Source of the DNA: Burkholderia singularis
GTDB lineage: Bacteria; Pseudomonadota; Gammaproteobacteria; Burkholderiales; Burkholderiaceae
Direction: 5' to 3'
Assembly (NCBI RefSeq): GCF_900176645.1
Contig: NZ_FXAN01000043.1
Coordinates: 1-64,000 of the forward strand
Length of the DNA stretch: 64,000 nucleotides
The notes beneath the pieces were generated by a model. It did no database searches, was not told the origin of the DNA, and worked only from the letters and a program-made list of their open reading frames with translations. Positions 1 to 9,849 of the stretch are shown piece by piece. How positions within the stretch are numbered: position 1 is the first letter of the stretch; every line of letters starts with the position of its first letter. The position numbers were made by a program, and so were the translations under genes.

Positions 1-72
1 CGACGGCTTCGACGGCTTCGACGGCTTCGACGGCTTCGACGGCTTTGACGGCTTCGACGGCTTCGACGGCTT
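1..72. repeat. 9-bp tandem repeat, at least 8 copies (coding VNTR)
   Basis: Eight uninterrupted copies of a 9-bp unit (cgacggctt) run from the first base of the window. The sixth copy has one base changed (tgacggctt), and a degenerate ninth unit follows to base 81. The unit is a multiple of three, so copy-number change adds or removes Ser-Lys-Pro triplets in the GIY-YIG protein on the minus strand without shifting the frame. The array may continue beyond the window start. Confidence 0.95.
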
Positions 73-501
73 CGATAGCTCCGACGCGCCGCGCGCCTGT
101 CTTGAGCGTGTACTCTGGGTCACGGCAGCACCGTCGGCCGCTTTGTCGGCTGTCGCCGCCGTGCCGTTTTCAGCCGCATCCGTTCCGCTTGCGGCATGCC
201 CGACATCGACATCGCGTCCGCCGGCCGCTGTGGCCGGCAGTACCGACATGAGCGGCAGCGCGCCGCTCGCCAGCGCCCGCTTCTGCGTGGCCGTCAGTTG
301 CTTGACTCGATATTCGGCCCGCGACGCGCTTGACCGGTCGGCAAGCTCGAACGATGCGAGCACGGCTCGCGGCTTGCGCGCGCGCGTATAGCGCGCGCCC
401 TTGCCTTGCGCGTGTTGGGCGAAGCGGGCGGCAACATCGGTCGTGATGCCCGTGTAGACACTGCCGTCGGCGCATTCGATCAGGTATAGGTACCAGGACA
501 T
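1..501 (-). CDS. GIY-YIG nuclease-domain protein with Ser-Lys-Pro repeat tail (3' end outside window)
   Basis: The frame is open from the ATG at 501 to the window edge (167 codons visible, no stop). The N-terminal ~80 residues are a compact GIY-YIG domain of the YhbQ/UPF0213 type: it starts MSWYLYLIECADGSVYTGIT, so the GIY motif appears as VYT/TGIT, followed by an Arg-rich stretch (ARYTRARKPRAV) and a conserved Glu in AEYRVKQL. These are standalone single-domain nuclease-like proteins of poorly known cellular role, normally about 80-100 residues. Here the domain is followed by an Ala/Gly/Thr-rich, probably disordered linker and then by repeated Ser-Lys-Pro triplets encoded by a 9-bp tandem repeat. 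The tail is far outside the family's usual length, and its full extent cannot be seen. The domain call is firm; the function is not. Confidence 0.85.
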   Translation of the reverse strand, partial: MSWYLYLIECADGSVYTGITTDVAARFAQHAQGKGARYTRARKPRAVLASFELADRSSASRAEYRVKQLTATQKRALASGALPLMSVLPATAAGGRDVDVGHAASGTDAAENGTAATADKAADGAAVTQSTRSRQARGASELSKPSKPSKPSKPSKPSKPSKPSKPS

Positions 502-615
502 GAGAGGCGGCGTGATGCGAAGCCGCCAGTGTCGCAGAAAACGCGCGGTGCGAACGCATCGAGCCGCCGGCGAAAGCCGATACGGTTTGCCCGATGATTC
601 GCGCCGCGCGCCCGC

Positions 616-2010
616 TTAGCGCTGCGCGACCGCGTGATTGGGCGGGGTGCGCGACGCGCGCGATTCATGAACGCGCCAGAAAATCGCCGCGGACGCGAGC
701 GTGATCGCGCCCACGCAAATGAAGCTCAGTTTGAAGCCGAGCAGCGTCGAACCGGTTTGCGTGCCGAACAGCGCCGCCAGCCCGCTGCCCACCGATGCGC
801 CAAGCCCCATCGACAGCATCTGCACCATCGAATAGAGGCTGTTGCCGCTCGCGGCGTCGCGATGCGGCAGGCTTTTCAGCGTGACGCTGTTCATCGCCGC
901 GATCTGCACCGAATTGGTCGCGCCGAAGATCGCGATCAGCGCCATTTCGAAGACGAGCGGCGTGTCGGGGCCGATCGTCGCGAACAACGTGATCACCGCG
1001 CCGACGATCAGCGTATTGACGAACAGGAAAGTCCGGTAGCCGTGACGGCGAACGAGCGGCGTGATCCACGGCTTCGCGACCACGCCGGCGATCGCAGCCG
1101 GCACGAGCAGCAGCCCCGAGCGCAGCGGTGCATAGCCGAACTCGAGCTGCATCATCAGCGGCAGCAGGAACGGCGTCGCGCCGATGCCGATGCGCGAGAC
1201 CAGATTGCCCGCCAAGCCGACGGCGAAGTTCGGTTCGCGAAAGAGTTCGAGCCGGAAGAGCGGATTCGCGCGTTTGCGCGCATGCGCGACATAGGCGAGC
1301 GTCGCGGCCACTGCGGTCGCGGCGATGCCGAGCGTCCATATCGTATAGCCGCCGTCCGACGATGCATCAATCGCGAGCGAGCCGGCGATCATCGCGCTCG
1401 ACAGCAGCGTGTAGCCGGTGTAGTCGAACGGCGGCGGATTGATCGGTTGGTCTTGCGGCATGTAGCGGTGAACGGCGACGAGGCCGATCGCGCAGATCGG
1501 CAGATTGACGAGAAAGATCCAGTACCACGACATCGATTGGGTGATCCAGCCGCCGAGCGTGGGCCCCAGGATCGGCCCGATCTGGCCGAAGATCGACACG
1601 AACGCGAGCGCGGCGACATATTCGTCGCCGGGCACGCCGCGCAGCACCGCGAGCCGTCCGATCGGCAGCAGCATCGAGCCGCCGATGCCTTGCAGCACGC
1701 GGGCGACGATGAGTTGAGCCGGGGTTTGCGCGGCCGCGCAGCACAGCGAGCCGAGCGCGAACACGACGATCGCGGTGAAGAATACACGACGCGTGCCGAA
1801 ACGGTCCGCGAGCCAGCCGGACGCGGGGGTGAGGGTGGCCATCGTCAACGTGTAGGCGGTGACGACGCTATGCATCGAGAGCGCGTTTTGGCCCAGCGCG
1901 TGAGCGATCGACGGCAACGCCGTGTTGACGATGGTCGTATCGACGGCCTGCATGAAAAAGGCCGTGGCGACAATCCAGAGCAGCGTCGTGCGAGAAGTAG
2001 TATTGGACAT
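616..2010 (-). CDS. DHA2-type (EmrB/QacA) MFS multidrug exporter
   Basis: A 464-residue inner-membrane protein of the major facilitator superfamily. The first helix ends in QAVDTTIVNTALP, the DHA2 (14-helix, EmrB/MdtD-like) version of motif D1, followed by GWLADRFGTRRVF (motif A, loop 2-3) and ARVLQGIGGSMLLPIGRLAV (motif B). GPILGPTLGGWI matches motif C, the signature of drug/proton antiporters. The family exports hydrophobic drugs or other small molecules using the proton gradient; the substrate cannot be read from the sequence. No membrane-fusion partner or regulator is adjacent, so it is probably an MdtD-like stand-alone pump. Start: the ATG at 2010 gives the expected short cytoplasmic N-terminus. 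Confidence 0.9.
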   Translation of the reverse strand: MSNTTSRTTLLWIVATAFFMQAVDTTIVNTALPSIAHALGQNALSMHSVVTAYTLTMATLTPASGWLADRFGTRRVFFTAIVVFALGSLCCAAAQTPAQLIVARVLQGIGGSMLLPIGRLAVLRGVPGDEYVAALAFVSIFGQIGPILGPTLGGWITQSMSWYWIFLVNLPICAIGLVAVHRYMPQDQPINPPPFDYTGYTLLSSAMIAGSLAIDASSDGGYTIWTLGIAATAVAATLAYVAHARKRANPLFRLELFREPNFAVGLAGNLVSRIGIGATPFLLPLMMQLEFGYAPLRSGLLLVPAAIAGVVAKPWITPLVRRHGYRTFLFVNTLIVGAVITLFATIGPDTPLVFEMALIAIFGATNSVQIAAMNSVTLKSLPHRDAASGNSLYSMVQMLSMGLGASVGSGLAALFGTQTGSTLLGFKLSFICVGAITLASAAIFWRVHESRASRTPPNHAVAQR

Positions 2011-2884
2011 GGCGCGGACGTTGAAAGTGAGCGTCGCGGGTGGCCGCGCGACGCGAGCCCCGCGAGCCCCGGGCAGGGCTCGCGAAGAACATGGTTATTG
2101 GGATAGAGTCGTGCCGCGTGGGATGGGCAAACACCGGCCCTGCCCGGCGAGGGCAACCGGCGGCTTGCTCGAATGTGACGGCGCGAATGGCCGATATTTC
2201 TGCTTTATTTCTAAAATTTCCGGCTCGAGCAACCTATCCGGGCAGATGCCGAATGGCGCGGCATTTGGCGAAAGCGGCTGCTTTTTGCCGTTTCCGACGA
2301 ATGGAGAGATTAGATGCATTTAATACTCCTAATTGATAATCTGAAAAAAGATCGTCAACCAAAAGATCAAAATGTCTCCCCATCCTCTTCGGCCGCGATG
2401 AACCATGCCGCGCGGTATACCGAAGGACGGAACTGCAAATGCGCCTCGGAATATGAAGTTTTTATTTCAATTCCCCGAACCGAAATTCGAGAAACCGGAA
2501 ACAGGGCCGAAACCGAATGCAATTGATCTCAACCGTTTCATTAGACTTTATTAAGCATGCCGAAAGTCTAGGGGATTTACCTACCAAATGGCAACTGAAT
2601 AATCTTTCGATTTCCAAACGGAAATGAATGGTATCCAAATCGCCGATATAACATTGCGCCGGCGCGAAATGACCGTGCCCCATCCGAAATGGCGTCAGAT
2701 GATTCGGTGTGTTAAGCAACTCGGATGGCGGCACGCTGCTTCGTGACACGCAAGAGCGCCGCGTGCGCGGGTTCCGTACCCCGGCGGCCCTGGGTCGGCT
2801 CACGCGCGAGTGCTTCGTCGCTTCGCAGTCCGATGCTCGGGCGGGTTGCCGCAGCTGATAGCGCCTAACGGTGCGCGCCCGTTG
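2011..2884. other. Gene-poor, partly AT-rich intergenic region
   Basis: About 870 bp between two minus-strand genes. The stretch from roughly 2190 to 2720 is clearly more AT-rich than its surroundings. Short open frames exist on both strands (70-113 codons), but none has a recognisable domain, a convincing ribosome site or Burkholderia-like codon use. It should contain the promoter of the MFS gene near 2011-2100. I see no RNA gene or repeat in it. Confidence 0.5.
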
Positions 2885-4123
2885 TCAGCGCCCGCCGGAC
2901 TTGAACGGATCGTGCTCGCGCAATTCGTCGACGTAAGCGTGAATTTGGTTCGCCTCGTGCTCGAGGAAGCGGCCGACCGCATCCGCGAACGCCGGATGCG
3001 CGAGCCAGTGCGCGGAGCGCGTGACGGTCGGCAGAAAGCCGCGCGCCAGCTTGTGCTCGCCTTGCGCACCGCCTTCGAATGTCGCGAGCCGCTCGTCGAT
3101 GCAGAATTCGAGCAATTGATAGTACGCGGTTTCGAAATGCAGGCATCGCACATGCTCGACCGCACCCCAGTAGCGGCCGTACAGCGTACCGCGCGGCGCG
3201 CGGCCGGCGGTGGCGTCTCGCTTCGCTTCGCGCCCGTTCGCGAGAGCCGCGCCGGTATCGTTGTCGGCATGTGCGCTCGCATCGGCATCCGCGTCGCGTT
3301 GATAAAACGCCAGCGCGCTCGCAATCGGCTTGCCGCCGCGCTCGGCGATCACGAGCAGCAGGTTCTGCGGCATCGTCGAGCCGATTTCCTTGAAGAAGTC
3401 GAAATTCAGGTACGGGCTCGAGAAATGCTCGCGGTAGGTCTGCCGATAGCAGCGCGTGAAGAAACGCCAGTCGGCGTCGGTTGCGTCCTCGCCGCGCACG
3501 CGGCGGAACGTGACGCCCGCGTCGGCGACCTTGCGGCGCTCCGCACGAATGTTCTTGCGCTTTTTTTGTTCGAGCGTCGCGAGAAAATCTTCGAAATCGC
3601 GATAGCCGCCGTTCAGCCAGTGGAACTGCACGCCTTCGCGCTGCATCATGCCCATGTCGGCGAGCGTGCGCGCTTCGTCTTCGGTCGGAAACAGCACATG
3701 CAGCGACGACACGTCGCTTTGTTCCGCGAGCGCGATGAGCGTCGCGGCCAGCCGGCGGCGCGCGTGATCGTCGACGGCGAGCAGCCGGCTGCCTTGTACC
3801 GGCGTGAACGGCGTGGCGCAGACGAGCTTTGGATAGTACGGCAGCCCGTTGCGCTGGTATGCGTCGGCCCACGCCCAGTCGAATACATATTCGCCGTATG
3901 AATGGGCTTTCAGATAGACGGGCGCGGCCGCGGCGAGTGCGCCGCTTGCGTCGGTCAGCGTGACGAAGCGCGGCGCCCAGCCGGTATCGTCGAGCGCGCA
4001 GCGGGCGCGGTGCAGCGCGCTCAGGAACGCGTGCTTCAGGAAGGGCGTCGGCTGCGCGGCGCGCGCGACGAGCGCGTCCCACTCGGCGGCGTTCGCGTCG
4101 AGCGGTGATGACAGGAGGCCCAT
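2885..4123 (-). CDS. GNAT-like peptidoglycan-related protein (FemAB-like, DUF482/PF04339 family)
   Basis: A cytosolic protein of 412 residues. The N-terminal part (SPLDANAAEWDALVA...PFLKHAFL) and the central FLATLEQKKRKNIRAERRKV segment are typical of the PF04339 family, which has two GNAT/FemAB-like acyltransferase folds and is named for a presumed link to peptidoglycan. Substrate and reaction are not established for the family. A His/Asp/Ala-rich low-complexity insert lies near residues 290-325. An in-frame upstream start at 4195 adds 24 residues of poor quality and would reach towards the divergent nadE promoter, so the start MGLLSSPLDAN at 4123 is preferred. It is transcribed away from nadE and shares the 183-bp spacer with it. 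Confidence 0.8.
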   Translation of the reverse strand: MGLLSSPLDANAAEWDALVARAAQPTPFLKHAFLSALHRARCALDDTGWAPRFVTLTDASGALAAAAPVYLKAHSYGEYVFDWAWADAYQRNGLPYYPKLVCATPFTPVQGSRLLAVDDHARRRLAATLIALAEQSDVSSLHVLFPTEDEARTLADMGMMQREGVQFHWLNGGYRDFEDFLATLEQKKRKNIRAERRKVADAGVTFRRVRGEDATDADWRFFTRCYRQTYREHFSSPYLNFDFFKEIGSTMPQNLLLVIAERGGKPIASALAFYQRDADADASAHADNDTGAALANGREAKRDATAGRAPRGTLYGRYWGAVEHVRCLHFETAYYQLLEFCIDERLATFEGGAQGEHKLARGFLPTVTRSAHWLAHPAFADAVGRFLEHEANQIHAYVDELREHDPFKSGGR

Positions 4124-4306
4124 GCGATAATCGCAACGTTCGTGTTTCAACGATCTGAATCCTTTTCGTCGGTACTCGTTCGTGCCCGTTCGCACCTTGT
4201 TCGTACCCGTTCGTATCGTCCGGCATGCGCGCCGTAGCGCGCCGCCAGCCGGTACGTTTGCTCAAAGCCGTTCGTGCAGCGGCCAACCGGCCGCGTTGAT
4301 TCCGTG

Positions 4307-6007
4307 ATGAAGACCCGTATTGCTCTTGCCCAACTCAACGTCACTGTCGGCGATTTTGCCGGCAACGTCGCCAAGATCGTCGCCGCCGCGCGCGCCGCGC
4401 ACGCCGCCGGCGCGCAGCTTCTGATCGCGCCGGAGCTTGCGCTGTCGGGCTATCCGCCCGAGGATCTGCTGCTGCGCCCAGCGTTCTACGCGGCGTCGGC
4501 CGACGCGCTCGCCGATCTCGCCGCGCAACTGAAGCCGCTCGCGGGGCTCGCGGTGCTGGTCGGCCATCCGTTGCGCACGGCCGGCGCGGGCGCGCCAAGC
4601 GCCGATGGTAATGCAAACCGCCCGATCGAGCGCGGCATCGACCCGGTCGACACCTACAACGCGGCCTCGCTGATCGTCGGCGGCGAAGTGGTCGGCACGT
4701 ACCGGAAGCAGGATTTGCCGAACACCGAGGTGTTCGACGAAAAGCGTTATTTCGCGACTGATGCGGCGCCGTACGTATTCGAGCTGAACGGCGTGAAGTT
4801 CGGTGTCGTGATTTGCGAGGATGTGTGGCACGCGTCGGCCGCGCAGCTTGCGAAGGCAGCGGGCGCGCAGGTGCTGATCGTGCCGAACGGCTCGCCGTAT
4901 CACATGAACAAGGAGGCGGTGCGCGTGGACATTCTGCGCGCGCGGATTCGCGAAACGGGCCTGCCGATGATCTACGTGAACCTGGTGGGCGGGCAGGACG
5001 AACTGGTGTTCGATGGCGGCTCGTTCGTGCTCGACGGGGCCGGCGAGCTGGTTGCGAAGATGCCGCAATTCGACGAAGGCAATGCGATCGTCGAATTCGA
5101 CGGCGCGCGGCCGGTGCCTGCGCGCATCGCGCCGGAACTGCCGGTCGAGGCGCAGGTGTATCGCGCGCTCGTGCTCGGCGTGCGCGACTACATCGGCAAG
5201 AACGGCTTTCCGGGGGCGATCATCGGGCTGTCGGGCGGCGTCGATTCGGCGCTCGTGCTGGCGATCGCGGTCGACGCGCTCGGGCCCGAGCGCGTGCGCG
5301 CGGTGATGATGCCGTCGCGTTACACGGCCGACATGTCGACGACCGATGCGGCCGACATGGCGCGGCGCGTCGGCGTGCGCTACGACGAGATCGCGATCGC
5401 GCCGATGTTCGATGCGTTTCGCGCATCGCTTGCGGCCGAGTTCGCGGGGCTGGCGGAGGATGCGGCCGAGGAGAATATCCAGGCGCGAATTCGCGGCACG
5501 CTGTTGATGGCGCTGTCGAACAAGTTCGGCTCGATCGTGCTGACGACCGGCAACAAGAGCGAGATGGCAGTCGGCTACTGCACGCTGTACGGCGACATGG
5601 CCGGCGGTTTCGCAGTCATCAAGGACATCGCGAAGACGCTCGTATACCGCCTCTGCCGCTACCGGAACGCGAGCGCCGATTATGGCGTGCGCGACGTCAT
5701 CCCCGAGCGGATTCTGACCCGCGCGCCATCCGCCGAACTGCGCGAGAACCAGACCGACCAGGACAGCCTGCCGCCATACGACGTGCTCGACGCGATCATG
5801 CGGATGTACATGGAGGAGGACCGGCCGCTCTCGGAGATCGTCGCGGCCGGCTATGCGCAGGATGACGTCAAGCGCGTCACGCGGCTCATCAAGATCAACG
5901 AGTACAAGCGGCGCCAGGCGCCCGTCGGAATTCGCGTCACGCATCGCGCGTTCGGGCGCGACTGGCGTTATCCGATCACGTCGCGTTTCGCCGAGCGTAT
6001 CGACTGA
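4307..6007 (+). CDS. nadE: Glutamine-dependent NAD+ synthetase
   Basis: Converts deamido-NAD, ATP and glutamine to NAD+ in the last step of NAD biosynthesis. The 566-residue protein has two parts. Residues 1 to ~260 are a nitrilase-type glutaminase domain with Glu43 (APELALSGYPPEDL) and the nucleophile Cys170 (VICEDVWH). Residues ~280-566 are an ATP-pyrophosphatase synthetase domain with the P-loop SGGVDS at 309-314. Ammonia released in the first domain is passed to the second. An upstream in-frame ATG at 4274 exists, but MKTRIALAQLNVTVGDF from 4307 is the conserved N-terminus. It is followed 58 bp later by glnB, an arrangement common in beta-proteobacteria, which suggests partial co-transcription and ties NAD synthesis to the nitrogen signal protein. 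Confidence 0.97.
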   Translation: MKTRIALAQLNVTVGDFAGNVAKIVAAARAAHAAGAQLLIAPELALSGYPPEDLLLRPAFYAASADALADLAAQLKPLAGLAVLVGHPLRTAGAGAPSADGNANRPIERGIDPVDTYNAASLIVGGEVVGTYRKQDLPNTEVFDEKRYFATDAAPYVFELNGVKFGVVICEDVWHASAAQLAKAAGAQVLIVPNGSPYHMNKEAVRVDILRARIRETGLPMIYVNLVGGQDELVFDGGSFVLDGAGELVAKMPQFDEGNAIVEFDGARPVPARIAPELPVEAQVYRALVLGVRDYIGKNGFPGAIIGLSGGVDSALVLAIAVDALGPERVRAVMMPSRYTADMSTTDAADMARRVGVRYDEIAIAPMFDAFRASLAAEFAGLAEDAAEENIQARIRGTLLMALSNKFGSIVLTTGNKSEMAVGYCTLYGDMAGGFAVIKDIAKTLVYRLCRYRNASADYGVRDVIPERILTRAPSAELRENQTDQDSLPPYDVLDAIMRMYMEEDRPLSEIVAAGYAQDDVKRVTRLIKINEYKRRQAPVGIRVTHRAFGRDWRYPITSRFAERID

Positions 6008-6023
6008 CGCGGCGCGCGGCTAG

Positions 6024-6404
<381 letters not shown>

Positions 6405-6426
6405 TTGACGGCCGTCGCGGCCCCGG

Positions 6427-6458
6427 ATGAAGCACGCGCCGTGCGGCGCGCGCTTCAT
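6427..6458 (+). terminator. Hairpin after glnB
   Basis: ATGAAGC (6427-6433) pairs with GCTTCAT (6452-6458), and a GC-rich inner stem lies between them. Only a weak T stretch follows, so it is a plausible but not classical terminator for nadE-glnB. Confidence 0.5.
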
Positions 6459-6605
6459 TCTGCGTCGCGTCCGCCCGCGCGGGGCGCTCACGTGTGGTTG
6501 CGTTGACCTCTCGCAGCCCCGCGCAGGCGGGTTTGTCTGTACCGCATCGTGTTCGCCGCAAGCAACGTGCGAGCGCGGAACAAGCAGAGCCGTTCCGCAG
6601 CCGGC

Positions 6606-6643
6606 AAAAAAACGGCGCGGTGCCCGTGTGGGCATCGCGCCGG
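6606..6643 (-). terminator. Rho-independent terminator of the porin gene
   Basis: Read on the minus strand, a GC-rich stem (CGGCGCGATGCCC paired with GGGCACCGCGCCG, one mismatch inside) with a short loop is followed directly by seven T residues (the A run at 6606-6612 on the plus strand). It lies 60 bp beyond the porin stop codon. Confidence 0.9.
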
Positions 6644-6702
6644 TACGCGCCTCTCGCAGCAGCGTAAAAGACTATCGATTCAAGTTGTCGGACATTCCGG
6701 CA

Positions 6703-7809
6703 TCAGAACAGATGCTGGATGCCGGCATAGAAGCCCGTCTGGCTGTGGCCGGGCAGCGGATTGTCGTTGTAGCCGCCGCCTTGGATCGGGCCGCCAGGGC
6801 CTGCGTTGTTGGCCTCGAGGCCGAAGTTCGCGTTCTTGCTGTTGCGTACCGTCGCGACCTGGAAGTCGAGCAGCGTGCGCTTGGACAGGTTGTACGTGCC
6901 GCCGAGCGTGTAGATGTTCGCGTTGCCGCCGCCGTGGTTCGCGTTCACGTGATAGACGGCGGCGATCAGCGCGGCGGCCGGCGTTGCCTGCCACGTCACG
7001 CCGCCCCAGACTTGCTGGGTGCCGGTGATGCCCTGATTCGCCGGCGGCGCGCCGTCGGCGTGCGAAGCCTGGTAGGCCGCTTGCAGCTTGAATTGGCCGA
7101 GGAACACGTTCACGCCCGCAAAGTATTCGCGCGAGTAGTTGAACACGTCGTCGAGCTTGCCGTTTGCCGGATTACGCGCTTCGTCGTAGATGCCGCGGAC
7201 CTGGAACAGCGAATTCGTGTAGGTGAGCTGCAGGCCCGCGCTGCGGCCCTGGCCTGTGGTGCCGTTGCCGTTCCAGTTCGTCGCGTTCGACAGCGAATAC
7301 TGGCCGTAGACGTCGAAGCCGTAGAACTTCGGCGATTGATACGAGATGTTGTTGCTCGTCTTGTTCCAGTTGCGGCCGCGCACGAGCGAGGCGGTCGACC
7401 AGGCGGATTGACCGAACGGGTCGAAGTCCCACACGCCGTTCGCGATCGCGAGTTCGCGACCCAACAGCAGCGTGCCGTATGCGTCGTTCGACAGGCCGAC
7501 GGTCGCCCAGCGGTTCCAGATACTGCCGCCGCCTGGGCCGCTGCCGTCCATCGTGTTGAAACTGCCTTCCAACTGGAACACGACCTTATTGCCGCCGCCG
7601 ATGTCTTCCGTACCCTTCAAGCCCCAGAGGCTCGTGCCCCAATCGCCGCTTTCCGCGCGCCAGCGGTTGGTCTTTTGGCCGTTCGCGCCCACGAGACCGT
7701 TGATGTACTCGATACCGGCATCGAGACGGCCATACAGCGTCACGCTGCTTTGAGCGTGAGCCGCCACTCCGGCAGTCGCCAGCACCGCCGCGAGCATTGC
7801 TTTTTTCAT
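6703..7809 (-). CDS. Gram-negative porin, OmpC/Burkholderia type
   Basis: An outer-membrane beta-barrel of 368 residues forming trimeric diffusion channels. It has a signal peptide (MKKAMLAAVLATAGVAAHA, cut before QSSVTLYGRLD), the conserved first strand SSVTLYGRLDAGIEY, the loop-3 region and a C-terminal strand ending in QHLF; the terminal Phe is the signal for BAM assembly. Strands alternate with Asn/Gly-rich loops, as usual for Burkholderia porins. Start choice: two ATGs abut (7812 and 7809), and GGAGG upstream is optimally placed for 7809. Longer frames running to 8010 add non-signal sequence. The gene is monocistronic, with a strong terminator behind it and an AT-rich leader (about 8030-8100) that probably holds the promoter. 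Confidence 0.93.
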   Translation of the reverse strand: MKKAMLAAVLATAGVAAHAQSSVTLYGRLDAGIEYINGLVGANGQKTNRWRAESGDWGTSLWGLKGTEDIGGGNKVVFQLEGSFNTMDGSGPGGGSIWNRWATVGLSNDAYGTLLLGRELAIANGVWDFDPFGQSAWSTASLVRGRNWNKTSNNISYQSPKFYGFDVYGQYSLSNATNWNGNGTTGQGRSAGLQLTYTNSLFQVRGIYDEARNPANGKLDDVFNYSREYFAGVNVFLGQFKLQAAYQASHADGAPPANQGITGTQQVWGGVTWQATPAAALIAAVYHVNANHGGGNANIYTLGGTYNLSKRTLLDFQVATVRNSKNANFGLEANNAGPGGPIQGGGYNDNPLPGHSQTGFYAGIQHLF

Positions 7810-8339
7810 CATCCCCTCCATACCCTTTGTCAAAAAAGTTAACCCGGAACTACGCGACATGCCCGGCGTTGCAGGCCGGGCAAAATGGGGTAACCAGGGA
7901 GACCACATCCGGTCGAGAGTGCGGCACGCACGTGAGCGAGCGGGTGAAAACGCTGTTTTGCGAACCCGTGCGGCCGAAGCACGCGACCTGTCGGGGTCTC
8001 CTGTTGCCATGAAGTAAAACTACATTTCATGGCTTTCGTTTTGCTACTTTGGTTACTAATTTAGCAAAAATAAAATTTTGTGGCGATGGAAATCGTTGTT
8101 TGACTAGCGCATGTCGCCAAATTGCCATAGCCGTGTGCCGCAGCGCACTCAGCGGCACTGGGACAGGCACCCGAAACCCTTGTCGTGCAAGACATTTGAG
8201 GATTCGGGCGGGAGGGGTCAAGGATTGCCACTATTGACGCTGGGCAGGCGTGGGGGTAAAGCGCGCCGATGCGGATCGGGCGGCGAATGCGTAACGAAAA
8301 CGAAGGGTTGGGCGGGCGCCGGACAGCGCCCGCGGCGCA
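7810..8339. other. Porin leader and promoter region
   Basis: A 530-bp gene-free stretch. The part at 8025-8100 is strikingly AT-rich for this genome and is the likely porin promoter, giving an untranslated leader of some 200 bases. Short open frames here have no family match. At 8312-8333 there is a GC-rich hairpin (8-bp stem GCGGGCGC, 6-base loop) just past the hisP stop, which may end the amino acid transporter operon. Confidence 0.55.
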
Positions 8340-9119
8340 TTACTTGAGGCTGCCGGACAGGAACTGCTTGAGGCGCTCGCTCTTGGTCGCGCCGAATACG
8401 TCGGCGGGCGCGCCTTGCTCCTCGACGCGCCCCTGGTGCAGGAACATCACGTGATTCGACACGTTGCGCGCGAAGCCCATCTCGTGCGTGACCACGATCA
8501 TCGTGCGCCCTTCCTCCGCGAGCTTCTGCATCACCTTCAGCACTTCGCCCACCAGCTCCGGGTCCAGCGCCGAGGTCGGCTCGTCGAACAGCATCACGTC
8601 CGGATGCATCGCCAGCGCGCGCGCGATCGCCACGCGCTGCTGCTGGCCGCCCGACAGATGCGACGGATACTGCTTCTCCACCCGCGGCGCGAGCCCGACC
8701 TTCTCCAGATATTCGCGCGCGCGCTCCTGCGCCTCTTTCTTCGGAATCCCCAGCACATGCACCGGCGCTTCCATCACGTTCTCCAGCACGTTCATGTGCG
8801 CCCACAGATTGAAGTGCTGGAACACCATCGCGAGCTTCGTGCGCACGCGCTGCAACTGCTTCGGATCGGCGGCCTTGAGCACGCCCGTCTTGTCCTTCGC
8901 GGTACGCACTTCCTCGCCATCGACGAAGATGCGGCCCGCGTTCGGCTGCTCGAGGAAATTGATACAGCGCAGCATCGTGCTCTTGCCCGAGCCGGACGAG
9001 CCGATCACGCTGATCACGTCGCCCGCTTGCGCGCGCAGCGATACGCCCTTCAGGACTTCATTGTTGCCGTAGCATTTGTGGAGATCGTCGACGAAAAGCT
9101 TATGCATCTGGGAGTTCAT
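8340..9119 (-). CDS. hisP: Basic amino acid ABC transporter, ATP-binding protein (HisP-like)
   Basis: The 259-residue ATPase of a polar amino acid uptake system. Walker A is GSSGSGKST near residue 40, followed by the Q-loop [16 protein letters not shown], the signature [15 protein letters not shown], Walker B VMLFDEP and the switch His in VVTHEMGF. The long insert between Walker A and the Q-loop (about 35 residues, [12 protein letters not shown]) is typical of HisP/ArtP-type histidine/arginine/lysine transporters. It is the last gene of the hisJ-hisQ-hisM-hisP operon, 16 bp after hisM. Start MNSQMHKLF at 9119 is preferred; an internal ATG at 9107 is a close alternative. Confidence 0.93.
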   Translation of the reverse strand: MNSQMHKLFVDDLHKCYGNNEVLKGVSLRAQAGDVISVIGSSGSGKSTMLRCINFLEQPNAGRIFVDGEEVRTAKDKTGVLKAADPKQLQRVRTKLAMVFQHFNLWAHMNVLENVMEAPVHVLGIPKKEAQERAREYLEKVGLAPRVEKQYPSHLSGGQQQRVAIARALAMHPDVMLFDEPTSALDPELVGEVLKVMQKLAEEGRTMIVVTHEMGFARNVSNHVMFLHQGRVEEQGAPADVFGATKSERLKQFLSGSLK

Positions 9120-9135
9120 CCGAGGCGGTCCGGGT

Positions 9136-9849
9136 TCATTTGCCTTGCGGGCGCAGATAGGCGAGCCAGCGACGCTCGGCGCGGCGGAACAGCCACACGA
9201 GCGCAAACGAGATCGCGAGGTAGAGCAGGGCGGCGATGCCGAATGCGTGGAACGACATATAGGTTGCCGAATTGACGTCGCGCGCGATCTTCAGGATATC
9301 GGGCACGGTCGCCGTGAATGCGACGGTCGTCGCGTGCAGCATCAGGATCACTTCGTTGCTGTACAGCGGCAGTGCGCGGCGCAACGCCGACGGCAGCACG
9401 ATGCGCCGGTACAGTGTGAACGTCGACATCCCATAGGCGCGCGCGGCCTCGATCTCGCCATACGAGGTCGCCTTGATCGCGCCGGCGAAGATCTCGGTGG
9501 TGTACGCGCAGGTGTTCAGCGTGAATGCGAGCAGCGTGCAATGCATGCCGTCGCGGAAGAACGCATCGAGCATCGGCGTGCCGCGCACGATCTGCAAGCT
9601 ATAGAGGCCGGTGTAGCAGAGCAGGAGCTGCACGTACAGCGGCGTGCCGCGAAACACGTAGGTATAGAGCCACACAGAGAACGCGAGCCATTTGCGCTTG
9701 GACACCCGCGCGACCGCAAGCGGAATCGACAGGCAGAACCCGAATCCGATCGACACGACGAGCAGCCACAGCGTGATCGTGAGGCCGGTGAATCGATACC
9801 CGTCGGTATACAGATAGTTGCGCCAGTATTCTTGGATCAGCTCGATCAT
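9136..9849 (-). CDS. hisM: Basic amino acid ABC transporter permease (HisM-like)
   Basis: A 237-residue inner-membrane permease with about five transmembrane segments. The EAA loop that contacts the ATPase is [26 protein letters not shown] (the conserved EAA and G are visible), and [13 protein letters not shown] is the conserved region of HisM/GlnP permeases. It pairs with HisQ. Its start codon overlaps the hisQ stop (ATGA at 9846-9849), indicating translational coupling. Confidence 0.93.
   Translation of the reverse strand: MIELIQEYWRNYLYTDGYRFTGLTITLWLLVVSIGFGFCLSIPLAVARVSKRKWLAFSVWLYTYVFRGTPLYVQLLLCYTGLYSLQIVRGTPMLDAFFRDGMHCTLLAFTLNTCAYTTEIFAGAIKATSYGEIEAARAYGMSTFTLYRRIVLPSALRRALPLYSNEVILMLHATTVAFTATVPDILKIARDVNSATYMSFHAFGIAALLYLAISFALVWLFRRAERRWLAYLRPQGK

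Noticed and set aside
2314-2526. 70-codon plus-strand frame in the AT-rich gap
   Set aside because: No domain, poor start context and no conservation cue; it could be chance in AT-rich DNA.
4262-5944. 560-codon open frame on the minus strand opposite nadE
   Set aside because: It is Arg/His/Asp-rich with no family pattern, and is the usual antisense shadow of a high-GC gene; nadE on the other strand is unmistakable.
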